Positions 15,748 through 22,794 of a stretch of DNA of 34,624 nt are shown here, piece after piece. Under the pieces are notes generated by a model. It saw only the letters and a list, made by a program, of their open reading frames with translations, searched no databases and had not been told where the DNA came from. The translations under genes and the position numbers were made by a program. How positions within the stretch are numbered: the first letter of the stretch is position 1; each line of letters begins with the position of its first letter. Source of the stretch: Melioribacter roseus (lineage in GTDB: Bacteria > Bacteroidota > Ignavibacteria > Ignavibacteriales > Melioribacteraceae); contig DYHH01000028.1 of the NCBI GenBank assembly GCA_020724265.1, positions 16,521 through 51,144 of the forward strand, written 5' to 3'.

Positions 15748-17587
15748 TTTGCTTGTCGTTTAGCAAAACTTTCTTTTCTAACTGAAGTTCTTTGATTTCT
15801 TTCATCAGCTCAATCACTTCAGCTTCATTGGTTGTTTCGGGTATTTGTTTGTTGATGATTTTTATTTGCTCATCAATCTTTTGCAGTTTGTATTTTCTTA
15901 AAATATCATCAACATATTTTGTGAGATTTGTTTGGGAATCTCCGTTCATAAAAAAACCATCCCACCGTTTACTAATAGTTTCTTCGGAAATTGTAAAACC
16001 AAGGGTGAATCTTTTTAGATTTTCATCTTCAATTTTTTCTATTATTGATGCGGGAGAAATAATTCCGTGATCATAACAATCGAAAATAATCTCGGCTAAT
16101 CTCTTATAAATTGGATTAACAAATTCATCCGGTTGAATAAAATTGATGATTTTTTCCATGATATTCCGGTTACCGGAAAAGAGTAATTTTATCAACTCTC
16201 TTTCTTGTGTGTTTTCTTTTGTTGCCGATAATTGACCATTACCATTTTTCCTTCCGCGAACGTTATCAGTTTTCTTTTGCTGAGTTTTAACCTGGTCGAG
16301 ATATTTAATTAACTCCGATTCAATTAATTTTTCACGAAGACCGAATTTTTTAGCAATTGTTTTTATTAACAAATTTCTTTTTAATTCATCAACAACAAGA
16401 GCTGCGGATTTTACCATTTCACGGATTGCTTCTGCATGTTTTGTCGGATCATCAAACAAACCCGCTTCTTTAAATTGTGTTGTTTGATATTCAAGAAAAT
16501 TTTCTGCTTTTGAAATTTGTTCTTCGAATTCATCCCTTCCGTGTTTGTTAATAAATGAATCCGGGTCTTCACCTTTCGGCAGTGTAGCTATTTTAACTTC
16601 AAAATCCTGTTTAAGCAGAAGTTCAATACTTCTTAATGAAGCTTTCATTCCCGCGGCATCTGCATCAAATAAAAGAACAACATTTTTAGAAAAACGTGAC
16701 AAAAGTTGAACCTGCTCTTCAGTTAATGATGTCCCGGAAGAAGCAACTACGTTTTTTACGCCGCCTTGGAATAACGCGATAACGTCCATATAACCTTCAA
16801 CAAGAATGACTTTGTTAAGTTTTCTTATTTCATCTTTTGCATGATACAATCCGTAGAGAGAGCGTTTCTTATAATAAATAATTGATTCGGGTGAGTTTAA
16901 GTATTTTGCGGCTTGTTCTTTATCGTCAAGAATTCTTCCTCCGAATGCAATAATTCTTCCGTTTGTGGAAAAGATTGGGAATATAATTCTATTGCGGAAT
17001 TTATCGTAAAATTCACCGTTATCTTTTTTATCTACTAATCCCAAAGTCATTGCATTATTTAAGTCAATATTGTTTTCTTTGGCAAACTTTACAAAATTAT
17101 CCCAGCCGGGGAGTGCGAAACCAATTCCGAAAATCCGCATTGTTTTATCTGTTATATTTCTTCCGGACAGATAATCTCGTGCATACGCACCGCCGAGGTT
17201 TTTAAGTAAATTTTCGGAAAAATATTTTGCTGCTTGAAGATTTATATCGTAATAAGTTTCTTGTTCATTCTGTGCTTCGGAAGAAATGTTTTGGTCATAC
17301 TCTATTTTAATTCCCAGATGTTCCGCCATTTCCTGAACAGCTTCAATAAAGGAAATGCTTTTGTATTCCATTAAGAACTTGAAAACATCACCGCCGGCAC
17401 CGCAGCCGAAACAATGATATATCTGTTTTTCTTCATTCACGGCAAAAGAAGGGGTTTTTTCCTGGTGAAAAGGACAAATTCCGAAGAAATTTTTTCCACG
17501 CTTTTTTAATTGAACATAAGCCGATACTAAATCAACTATATCGGAGGAGTTACGGATTTCTTCTATTTTTGAATCGGGTATACGCAT
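15734..17587 (-). CDS. dnaG: DNA primase DnaG
   Basis: 617 residues, full length. It has an N-terminal CHC2 zinc-binding domain (Cys38, His41, Cys59, Cys62, around CPFHQEKTPSF and YHCFGCGAGGD), a catalytic core (RIIFPIFSTNGRIIAFGGRIL, KYLNSPES) and a TOPRIM fold with Glu264 (LVEGYMD) and Asp308/Asp310 (LLFDADAAG). A C-terminal helicase-binding-type helical region runs from about residue 430. It synthesises RNA primers at the replication fork with the DnaB helicase. ATG 17587 gives the canonical MRIPDSKIEEIR start. A glycosidase gene overlaps its end; no rpoD or rpsU neighbours are present. Confidence 0.98.
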   Translation of the reverse strand: MRIPDSKIEEIRNSSDIVDLVSAYVQLKKRGKNFFGICPFHQEKTPSFAVNEEKQIYHCFGCGAGGDVFKFLMEYKSISFIEAVQEMAEHLGIKIEYDQNISSEAQNEQETYYDINLQAAKYFSENLLKNLGGAYARDYLSGRNITDKTMRIFGIGFALPGWDNFVKFAKENNIDLNNAMTLGLVDKKDNGEFYDKFRNRIIFPIFSTNGRIIAFGGRILDDKEQAAKYLNSPESIIYYKKRSLYGLYHAKDEIRKLNKVILVEGYMDVIALFQGGVKNVVASSGTSLTEEQVQLLSRFSKNVVLLFDADAAGMKASLRSIELLLKQDFEVKIATLPKGEDPDSFINKHGRDEFEEQISKAENFLEYQTTQFKEAGLFDDPTKHAEAIREMVKSAALVVDELKRNLLIKTIAKKFGLREKLIESELIKYLDQVKTQQKKTDNVRGRKNGNGQLSATKENTQERELIKLLFSGNRNIMEKIINFIQPDEFVNPIYKRLAEIIFDCYDHGIISPASIIEKIEDENLKRFTLGFTISEETISKRWDGFFMNGDSQTNLTKYVDDILRKYKLQKIDEQIKIINKQIPETTNEAEVIELMKEIKELQLEKKVLLNDKQNENE

Positions 17588-17654
17588 AGGTAACTTGTTT
17601 TTATCGACTCTAAAATAGCAAAAGATTTTTTCCTAAATAAGGCTATTACTTCTT

Positions 17655-17686
17655 TTTCTTTCATTGAAGTGCTTATGTTATATTTG
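17655..17686 (+). promoter_or_regulatory. Bacteroidota-type promoter for the DJ-1/PfpI gene
   Basis: TTTC at 17655-17658, a 20-nt spacer, then TATATTTG at 17679-17686, an exact TAnnTTTG. The TTG start codon proposed at 17718 lies 31 nt downstream. A start at 17664 would lie inside the promoter. Confidence 0.55.
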
Positions 17687-17717
17687 TATTTTGAAATACA
17701 TTAAAAAGAGAACAAGA

Positions 17718-18230
17718 TTGATTGAGAAAAGTATACTGCTGATTCTGGCAAATAAAGATTTTAATGAAGATGAATACCTGGTTGTTAAAACAATTTTGGA
17801 GCAAGAAAGTTTTAAACTGTTTATTGCTTCGGATGCTCACTCTTTATGTGTTGGAAGTAAAGGATTAAAAGTTAGACCTGATATTTCATTTTATAATATG
17901 CGTGAAAGTAATTTTAGTGCCGTTGTTATAATCGGAGGCAGAGGCATAAGAAATTACTGGGGTAATCCTCAAATACATAATCTTGTAAATAATTTTAACC
18001 GCTCCAATAAATTAATAGCGGCTATTTGCAGTGCACCGGTTATTTTAGCCCGAGCCGGTTTATTAATTGAGAAAGAAGCAACTTGCTATTTGAATGATAA
18101 AAAGGAACTTGAAATAGACGGAGCTGTTTTTGTCAATATCCCGGTGAAGTTTCAAAAAAATATAATTACTGCTCAAAATGCATCTGCTTCACAGCAGTTT
18201 GCTCAAACAATCGCAGAAAGGTTAAAATAA
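17718..18230 (+). CDS. DJ-1/PfpI family protein
   Basis: 170 residues with the flavodoxin-like DJ-1/PfpI fold. SILLILANKDFNEDEYLVVKTIL supplies the first strand and an acidic residue; AVVIIGGRGIRNYW is the GG loop; IAAICSAPVILARAGLL is the nucleophile elbow with Cys104. The family includes deglycase/glyoxalase-like and chaperone proteins; which applies is not determinable. No ATG is available: the start is set at TTG 17718, where the fold begins. Upstream TTG codons at 17664 and 17691 lie within or right after the promoter. It is divergent from dnaG and 41 bp upstream of ispG. Confidence 0.85.
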   Translation: MIEKSILLILANKDFNEDEYLVVKTILEQESFKLFIASDAHSLCVGSKGLKVRPDISFYNMRESNFSAVVIIGGRGIRNYWGNPQIHNLVNNFNRSNKLIAAICSAPVILARAGLLIEKEATCYLNDKKELEIDGAVFVNIPVKFQKNIITAQNASASQQFAQTIAERLK

Positions 18231-18271
18231 TTGCGAACCTTTTTTACACATCCAGTGTTTAGATAATTAGT

Positions 18272-20239
18272 ATGAATAAGATTGAAAAAATAAAAAACTA
18301 TTGTAATAGTTTAACTAAATACTCTCGTTATAAAACGCGTGAAGTAAACATAGGCGGTATACCGCTCGGTGGTAATAACCCGATTCGTATTCAAAGTATG
18401 ACCACCACCAATACAATGGATACGATTGCGACAGTTGAACAAACAATACGAATGGTTAATGCCGGGTGTGAATACGTTCGAATTACAGCCCCAAGTTTAA
18501 AAGATGCGCAAAATCTTGAAAACATTAAAAAAGAATTACGGCTAAGAGGTTATGATGTTCCTTTAATTGCGGATATTCACTTCACTCCAAACGCCGCCGA
18601 ACTTGCTGCAAGGATTGTTGAGAAAGTTAGAGTAAATCCGGGTAACTATGCTGACAAGAAAAAATTCGAAACAATTGAATATACAGACGATGCATATAAT
18701 ACTGAACTCGAAAGAATAAGGAAAAAATTTACACCTCTTGTGAAGATTTGCAAAGAATACGGAACAGCAATGCGTATCGGTACAAATCATGGTTCTTTAT
18801 CAGATAGAATTATGGGAAGATATGGCGATACACCTTTAGGTATGGTTGAATCTGCATTAGAATTTGTAAGAATTTGTGAAGAGATGGATTACCATAATAT
18901 TGTTTTATCAATGAAGGCAAGCAACACACAAGTTATGGTTCAAGCTTATCGTTTACTTGTTCAAAAGATGAATGAAGAGGGAATGAATTATCCATTGCAC
19001 TTAGGTGTAACCGAAGCCGGCGATGGTGAAGACGCTCGAATCAAATCTGCTGTTGGTATTGGTACATTGTTGGAAGACGGACTCGGTGATACTATCAGAG
19101 TTTCGTTAACAGAAGAGCCCGAAGCCGAAGCACCCGTAGCTAAAGATCTTGCCGATAGGTATTACAACCGTGAAAATCATAAGCCGATTATTCCGGTTGA
19201 TAGTATTCCGAAAAGTCCGTACGAATTTTCTAAGCGAAAAAGTTTTGAAGTAAACGGAATAGGTGGTGATAATCCTCCGGTTGTATTTGCAGATTATTCT
19301 TCAACTGAAATTAAAGATTATACAGATTTGAAACTCATCGGCTATAATTATTCGGCAAAACTTGACAAGTGGAATACATCGGATATTGCCAGTGATTTGC
19401 TTTACTTGGGAAATAATAAATTACCTTTCGATCAACCAAATAATCTTAAGACCGTATATAATTATGTGGTTTGGCATGAACTTTCAAACGATAATAGAGC
19501 ATTCCCATTTTTTACTTTATCTGATTTTGTAGAAAGTGAAATCAAATCGGGCATTTTAAATTTCGTTCAGTTTTCAATTGATGATCTTGGTTCTCCTAAC
19601 TTCAAATTGGTTGCGAATGATAAAACTGTTGTAATTATTCTTACAACAGATAACAAACACGGAATGGCTGAACAGCGACGGGTATTTTTTGAACTAATGA
19701 ATTCTCAAATTGAAAATCCGGTTATAATAAAAAGAAAATATACCGAATTGAACGAAGACAAATTCAGACTTTATAGTGCGACGGATTTTGGCGGATTATT
19801 AATTGATGGTTTTGGAGACGGTGTTTGGATTGAAGCAGAAAACGTTAATACCGAATCGCATATTAAAGAATCAATAAACAGAATTTCATTTGGAATTTTA
19901 CAAGCATCACGAGCAAGAATTTCAAAAACAGAATATATTGCTTGCCCTTCTTGCGGAAGAACTCTTTTTGATCTTGTAATTGTTACAAATCAAATAAGAA
20001 AAAGAACAGAACACCTAAAAGGAGTTAAGATTGGAATTATGGGATGCATAGTTAACGGTCCCGGTGAAATGGCTGATGCAGATTACGGTTATGTAGGTTC
20101 CGGAGTTGGTAAAATTACTCTGTATCGAGGTCAAAATGTGATTAAGAAAAGTGTTCCCTCGGAAAATGCAGTTAATGAACTGATAGAATTAATTAAAGAA
20201 GATGGAAACTGGATTGACCCCAAAATTGTAGAAGATTAA
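18272..20239 (+). CDS. ispG: 4-hydroxy-3-methylbut-2-enyl diphosphate synthase (long form)
   Basis: 655 residues. It converts methylerythritol cyclodiphosphate to HMBPP in the MEP isoprenoid pathway using a [4Fe-4S] cluster. The N-terminal TIM barrel carries PIRIQSMTTTNTMDT, PLIADIHFTPNAA and VRVNPGNYAD. The C-terminal cluster domain has Cys558, Cys561 (IACPSCGRT), Cys592 (MGCIVNGPGE) and Glu599 as the fourth ligand. An insert of over 250 residues between barrel and cluster domain is the extra domain of the long, plant/Chlamydia/Bacteroidota-type enzyme, absent from the roughly 370-residue E. coli form. The start MNKIEKIKNYC fits the family. It may be co-transcribed with the DJ-1 gene upstream. 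Confidence 0.97.
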   Translation: MNKIEKIKNYCNSLTKYSRYKTREVNIGGIPLGGNNPIRIQSMTTTNTMDTIATVEQTIRMVNAGCEYVRITAPSLKDAQNLENIKKELRLRGYDVPLIADIHFTPNAAELAARIVEKVRVNPGNYADKKKFETIEYTDDAYNTELERIRKKFTPLVKICKEYGTAMRIGTNHGSLSDRIMGRYGDTPLGMVESALEFVRICEEMDYHNIVLSMKASNTQVMVQAYRLLVQKMNEEGMNYPLHLGVTEAGDGEDARIKSAVGIGTLLEDGLGDTIRVSLTEEPEAEAPVAKDLADRYYNRENHKPIIPVDSIPKSPYEFSKRKSFEVNGIGGDNPPVVFADYSSTEIKDYTDLKLIGYNYSAKLDKWNTSDIASDLLYLGNNKLPFDQPNNLKTVYNYVVWHELSNDNRAFPFFTLSDFVESEIKSGILNFVQFSIDDLGSPNFKLVANDKTVVIILTTDNKHGMAEQRRVFFELMNSQIENPVIIKRKYTELNEDKFRLYSATDFGGLLIDGFGDGVWIEAENVNTESHIKESINRISFGILQASRARISKTEYIACPSCGRTLFDLVIVTNQIRKRTEHLKGVKIGIMGCIVNGPGEMADADYGYVGSGVGKITLYRGQNVIKKSVPSENAVNELIELIKEDGNWIDPKIVED

Positions 20240-20243
20240 GGAA

Positions 20244-20275
20244 ATTGAATAATTAGTCAATTTATGTTATATTTC
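20244..20275 (+). promoter_or_regulatory. Bacteroidota-type promoter for the 24-codon micro-gene
   Basis: ATTG at 20244-20247, a 20-nt spacer, then TATATTTC at 20268-20275. The box ends 11 nt before the ATG at 20287, implying a leader of only a few nucleotides. Confidence 0.5.
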
Positions 20276-20286
20276 ACTTCACATTT

Positions 20287-20361
20287 ATGATTGTTAGGAA
20301 ACATATTACGAAAAAGGCGAATAGAAAATTCCCAAAATACCAAAGAGAAAGAAAGTTTTAA
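20287..20361 (+). CDS. Small basic protein, 24 residues, unannotated type
   Basis: ATG to TAA, 24 codons, beginning MIVRKHITKKANRKFPK and ending in ERKF. Ten of the 24 residues are Lys or Arg and one is His, a composition like the smallest ribosomal or RNA-binding proteins. It sits alone between ispG and the NIF3 gene, with a promoter-like sequence just upstream and a perfect intrinsic terminator starting 4 bp after its stop. Together they make a self-contained unit of about 120 nt. I do not recognise the family; it does not match THX or L36 as I know them. The alternative is a small RNA with a chance reading frame. Confidence 0.5.
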   Translation: MIVRKHITKKANRKFPKYQRERKF

Positions 20362-20365
20362 CTAA

Positions 20366-20402
20366 AAATGCACTCCCCCAAAATTAGGAGTGCATTTTTT
20401 TT
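20366..20402 (+). terminator. Strong intrinsic terminator
   Basis: Perfect 11-bp stem, AAATGCACTCC (20366-20376) with GGAGTGCATTT (20387-20397), a 10-nt loop and eight T residues (20395-20402). It ends the micro-gene transcript four bases before the NIF3 start codon. Confidence 0.93.
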
Positions 20403-20406
20403 ATTT

Positions 20407-21522
20407 ATGATTGCCGAAGATCTTATAAAATATGTCGAAAGCTGGGCGCCCCCGGGAGCGGCGTGGGAGAAAGACAACGTCGGACTTCAAGTCGGGGATA
20501 CAAGGGATAAAATCAAAAATGTTTTATTAGCCCTTGACCTCAACAAAGAAGTAATTAACCAAGCTCTTAAAAAGAATTGTAACTTTATTTTCACTCACCA
20601 CCCCTTCATTTTTAACCCGATAAAAAAATTAGATTTCAAAAACAATCCCAAAGCAGAACTGATTAAATTAGCCATTCAAAAAAACATTAATATTTATTCC
20701 GCACATACAAATCTTGATTTTATTAAAGACGGCGTAAGTTTTGAACTCGCCAAGATTCTTAAACTAAAAAACATATCATTCCTTCTTAACCAGGAAAGTA
20801 ACCAGGTTAAAGTTGTTGTATTTGTTCCAACAGATAATGTTGATAAGGTCTCCACTGCGATCTTTGAAGCAGGGGGCGGAATAATCGGGGAGTACTCTAA
20901 TTGCAGTTATCGCTTAGAAGGAATTGGAACATTTAAAGGTTCGGAAGAAACTAACCCTGCTGTTGGCATGAAAGGAAAATTTGAACAAGCTGCGGAAACA
21001 AGATTAGAAGTTTTGGTAGATCAATGGAAATTGAAAAACCTGATTAATGAGATGATAAAAGCTCATCCTTATGAAGAAGTAGCATATGATATATATCCTT
21101 TAAAGAACAAGAATGCTAATTATGGAATAGGTGCAATCGGCGAACTTGAGAAGGGTATGGAGCAAAATGAGTTTTTAGAACATGTTAACAAGAAGTTAAA
21201 AGCCGCTAATCTGAGATATACAAAAGGTAAATCCAGGCTAATTAAAAAAGTTGCGGTTTGCGGAGGGAGCGGTTCCGATTTGGTAAGTACTGCAATTTCA
21301 TATGGTGCAGATGCGTTCATAACTGCCGATGTTAAATATCATACATTCCAGGATGCCGAAGGAAAAATTCTTCTTGTTGATGCCGGGCATTACGAAACCG
21401 AAATTCACTCACTTAACTTTGTTCAAAAAAAATTACAAAAATATCTTAAAGATAATAACAGCAATGTAAAAGTTTATAAATATACGGGTACAACTAACCC
21501 GGTAAGTTTTTATATAAAATAA
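20407..21522 (+). CDS. NIF3-like dinuclear metal-centre protein (YqfO type)
   Basis: 371 residues. N- and C-terminal NIF3 halves hold the metal ligands: His64/His65 (FTHHPFIFNP), the SAHTNLD segment from His100, and the C-terminal ADVKYHTF and DAGHYETE. Between them is a PII/CutA-like insert of about 110 residues (VVVFVPTDNVDKVSTAIFEAGGG, HPYEEVAYDIYPL), as in YqfO-type members. The family forms hexameric rings; it is often mislabelled GTP cyclohydrolase, and its true activity is unclear. The ATG at 20368 lies inside the terminator stem, and its 13 extra codons would translate the hairpin and U-tract, so the start is ATG 20407 (MIAEDLIKYVE). A zinc-ribbon gene follows by 11 bp. Confidence 0.92.
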   Translation: MIAEDLIKYVESWAPPGAAWEKDNVGLQVGDTRDKIKNVLLALDLNKEVINQALKKNCNFIFTHHPFIFNPIKKLDFKNNPKAELIKLAIQKNINIYSAHTNLDFIKDGVSFELAKILKLKNISFLLNQESNQVKVVVFVPTDNVDKVSTAIFEAGGGIIGEYSNCSYRLEGIGTFKGSEETNPAVGMKGKFEQAAETRLEVLVDQWKLKNLINEMIKAHPYEEVAYDIYPLKNKNANYGIGAIGELEKGMEQNEFLEHVNKKLKAANLRYTKGKSRLIKKVAVCGGSGSDLVSTAISYGADAFITADVKYHTFQDAEGKILLVDAGHYETEIHSLNFVQKKLQKYLKDNNSNVKVYKYTGTTNPVSFYIK

Positions 21523-21533
21523 GGAGTAAAACG

Positions 21534-22271
21534 TTGATTAACAGATTAATGTCACTTTACCAATTACAATTGATTGACGATCAATTGGATGAATTGGAAG
21601 AATTACGCGGTGATCTTCCAGCCGCCGTCAATGATCTTAAAGGGCAAATGCAAACAATCAAAGATCAATCCGATGAAAAATTAAAACAAAAGGAAGAATC
21701 GCTCAAAAAAAGGAAACAAAACGATAACGACATTGCTGATTTGAAAGAAAGTCTTAAGAAATTCAAGTCTCAGCTTTATCAAGTTAGAAATAATAAAGAG
21801 TATGATGCGCTTACAAAAGAAATAGATCATACCGAACAGGAAATTGAAAGATTGGAAGTTGAGAACATTGCCTTGGAAGACTTGATTGAGCAATTAAAAA
21901 TGGAAATTGATGAACTTAATCCCGAACTTGAAAAGTTACAGGAAGAGTTAAAAGAAAAAGAGGAAGAATTAAAGCAAATAATTAAGGCTAATGAGAAAGA
22001 AGAAGCAAGGTTAATCGATAGAAGAGATAAAGCAGTCAATAATGTAAAAAAGCCTGATTATAATACTTACATGAGAATTCGCAAAGCATTAAAAGGCAAA
22101 GCGATTGCTACGATTAATAGAGCAGCCTGCACAGGATGCCATAATGTTGTTCCACCGCAAAGACAACTTGAAATTAAACAAAGTAAAAGAATTTATTCAT
22201 GTGAATCATGCGGTAGAATTTTAGTATCCTCTGAAATTTCCGAAGAAGTTTCAAAGAATTTTAAATTATAA
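21534..22271 (+). CDS. CT398-like coiled-coil zinc-ribbon protein (DUF164)
   Basis: 245 residues. A long Glu/Lys/Leu-rich coiled coil (about 5-180) is followed by a C-terminal C4 zinc ribbon: CTGCHNVVPPQRQLEIKQS and CESCGRILVSS. This is the layout of the CT398/HP0958-type family, whose members act as adaptors or chaperones and may bind RNA; the exact role here is unknown. The start is a TTG at 21534, supported by AAGGAG at 21521-21526, seven bases upstream; the next ATG is three codons later. It is commonly found after the NIF3 gene in Bacteroidota, as here, and the 11-bp gap indicates one operon. Confidence 0.93.
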   Translation: MINRLMSLYQLQLIDDQLDELEELRGDLPAAVNDLKGQMQTIKDQSDEKLKQKEESLKKRKQNDNDIADLKESLKKFKSQLYQVRNNKEYDALTKEIDHTEQEIERLEVENIALEDLIEQLKMEIDELNPELEKLQEELKEKEEELKQIIKANEKEEARLIDRRDKAVNNVKKPDYNTYMRIRKALKGKAIATINRAACTGCHNVVPPQRQLEIKQSKRIYSCESCGRILVSSEISEEVSKNFKL

Positions 22272-22293
22272 ATTAAGTTCTACGGATTGAGCA

Positions 22294-22342
22294 AACCTTG
22301 AAGGTAAGTGTTACTTATTATGTTTCTTTTTCCTTCAAGGTT
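22294..22342. terminator. Hairpin after the zinc-ribbon gene (CCTTGA...TCAAGG type)
   Basis: Perfect 11-bp arms, AACCTTGAAGG (22294-22304) and its complement (22332-22342), 27-nt loop ending in a T-rich stretch. It shares its core with the hairpin at 14215-14268. Confidence 0.6.
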
Positions 22343-22367
22343 GCTGCGCTCTAAAAGACAAATCTAA

Positions 22368-22398
22368 TTTCATTTAAAAAAAATATTTTTTACCTTTG
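22368..22398 (+). promoter_or_regulatory. Bacteroidota-type promoter for the 54-aa protein gene
   Basis: TTTC at 22368-22371, a 19-nt spacer, then TACCTTTG at 22391-22398, an exact TAnnTTTG. The ATG lies 25 nt downstream of the box. Confidence 0.6.
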
Positions 22399-22422
22399 TA
22401 AGCTAAATTAACGGAGAGTATA

Positions 22423-22587
22423 ATGGCTAAACAACAATCATTTGCCGATAAATCAAAAGCTAAAGCTAAAGCTGCTTTTGTTACTGTTAAATACATTAAA
22501 ACAGTAAAAACCGACAGCGGGAATTACAAATTTCAAGAAAAATTTGTTAAGCTTTCGGATGTAAGCAAAGTAACAGAGCTTAACTAA
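22423..22587 (+). CDS. Small basic protein, 54 aa, DUF4295-like
   Basis: 54 residues, Lys-rich, MAKQQSFADKSKAKAKAAF then YIKTVKTDSGNYKFQEKFV. The second half lines up with the I-K-x-V-K-[ST]...G-x-Y-x-F-x-E pattern I remember from DUF4295 proteins of Bacteroidota, usually encoded beside rpmB/rpmG and thought to be ribosome-associated. That match is by eye. GGAGAG four bases before the ATG, a good promoter and an immediately following intrinsic terminator show a single-gene unit, probably highly expressed. No ribosomal protein genes are adjacent. Confidence 0.75.
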   Translation: MAKQQSFADKSKAKAKAAFVTVKYIKTVKTDSGNYKFQEKFVKLSDVSKVTELN

Positions 22588-22610
22588 AGCGGCTAATTAC
22601 CGCTTTTTTT
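22586..22610 (+). terminator. Intrinsic terminator after the 54-aa protein gene
   Basis: Stem AAAGCGG (22586-22592) with CCGCTTT (22600-22606), a 7-nt loop and seven T residues, overlapping the stop codon of the small gene. Confidence 0.9.
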
Positions 22611-22794
22611 ATTTTTAGCAGTTAAATCAAATCTTGATATCTTCAGATTTTTTTTTATTTTGTTGCTCGGCACAATAGAGCAAATCATAGTACTCACTAT
22701 TATTAAATAAGAATTACTAAATATTCTCTTATTTTATGGATTTTTTACCGGGGGGAGCATTTTCAGTTTTTTGAAATAGAACAAGGTGGTTAAG

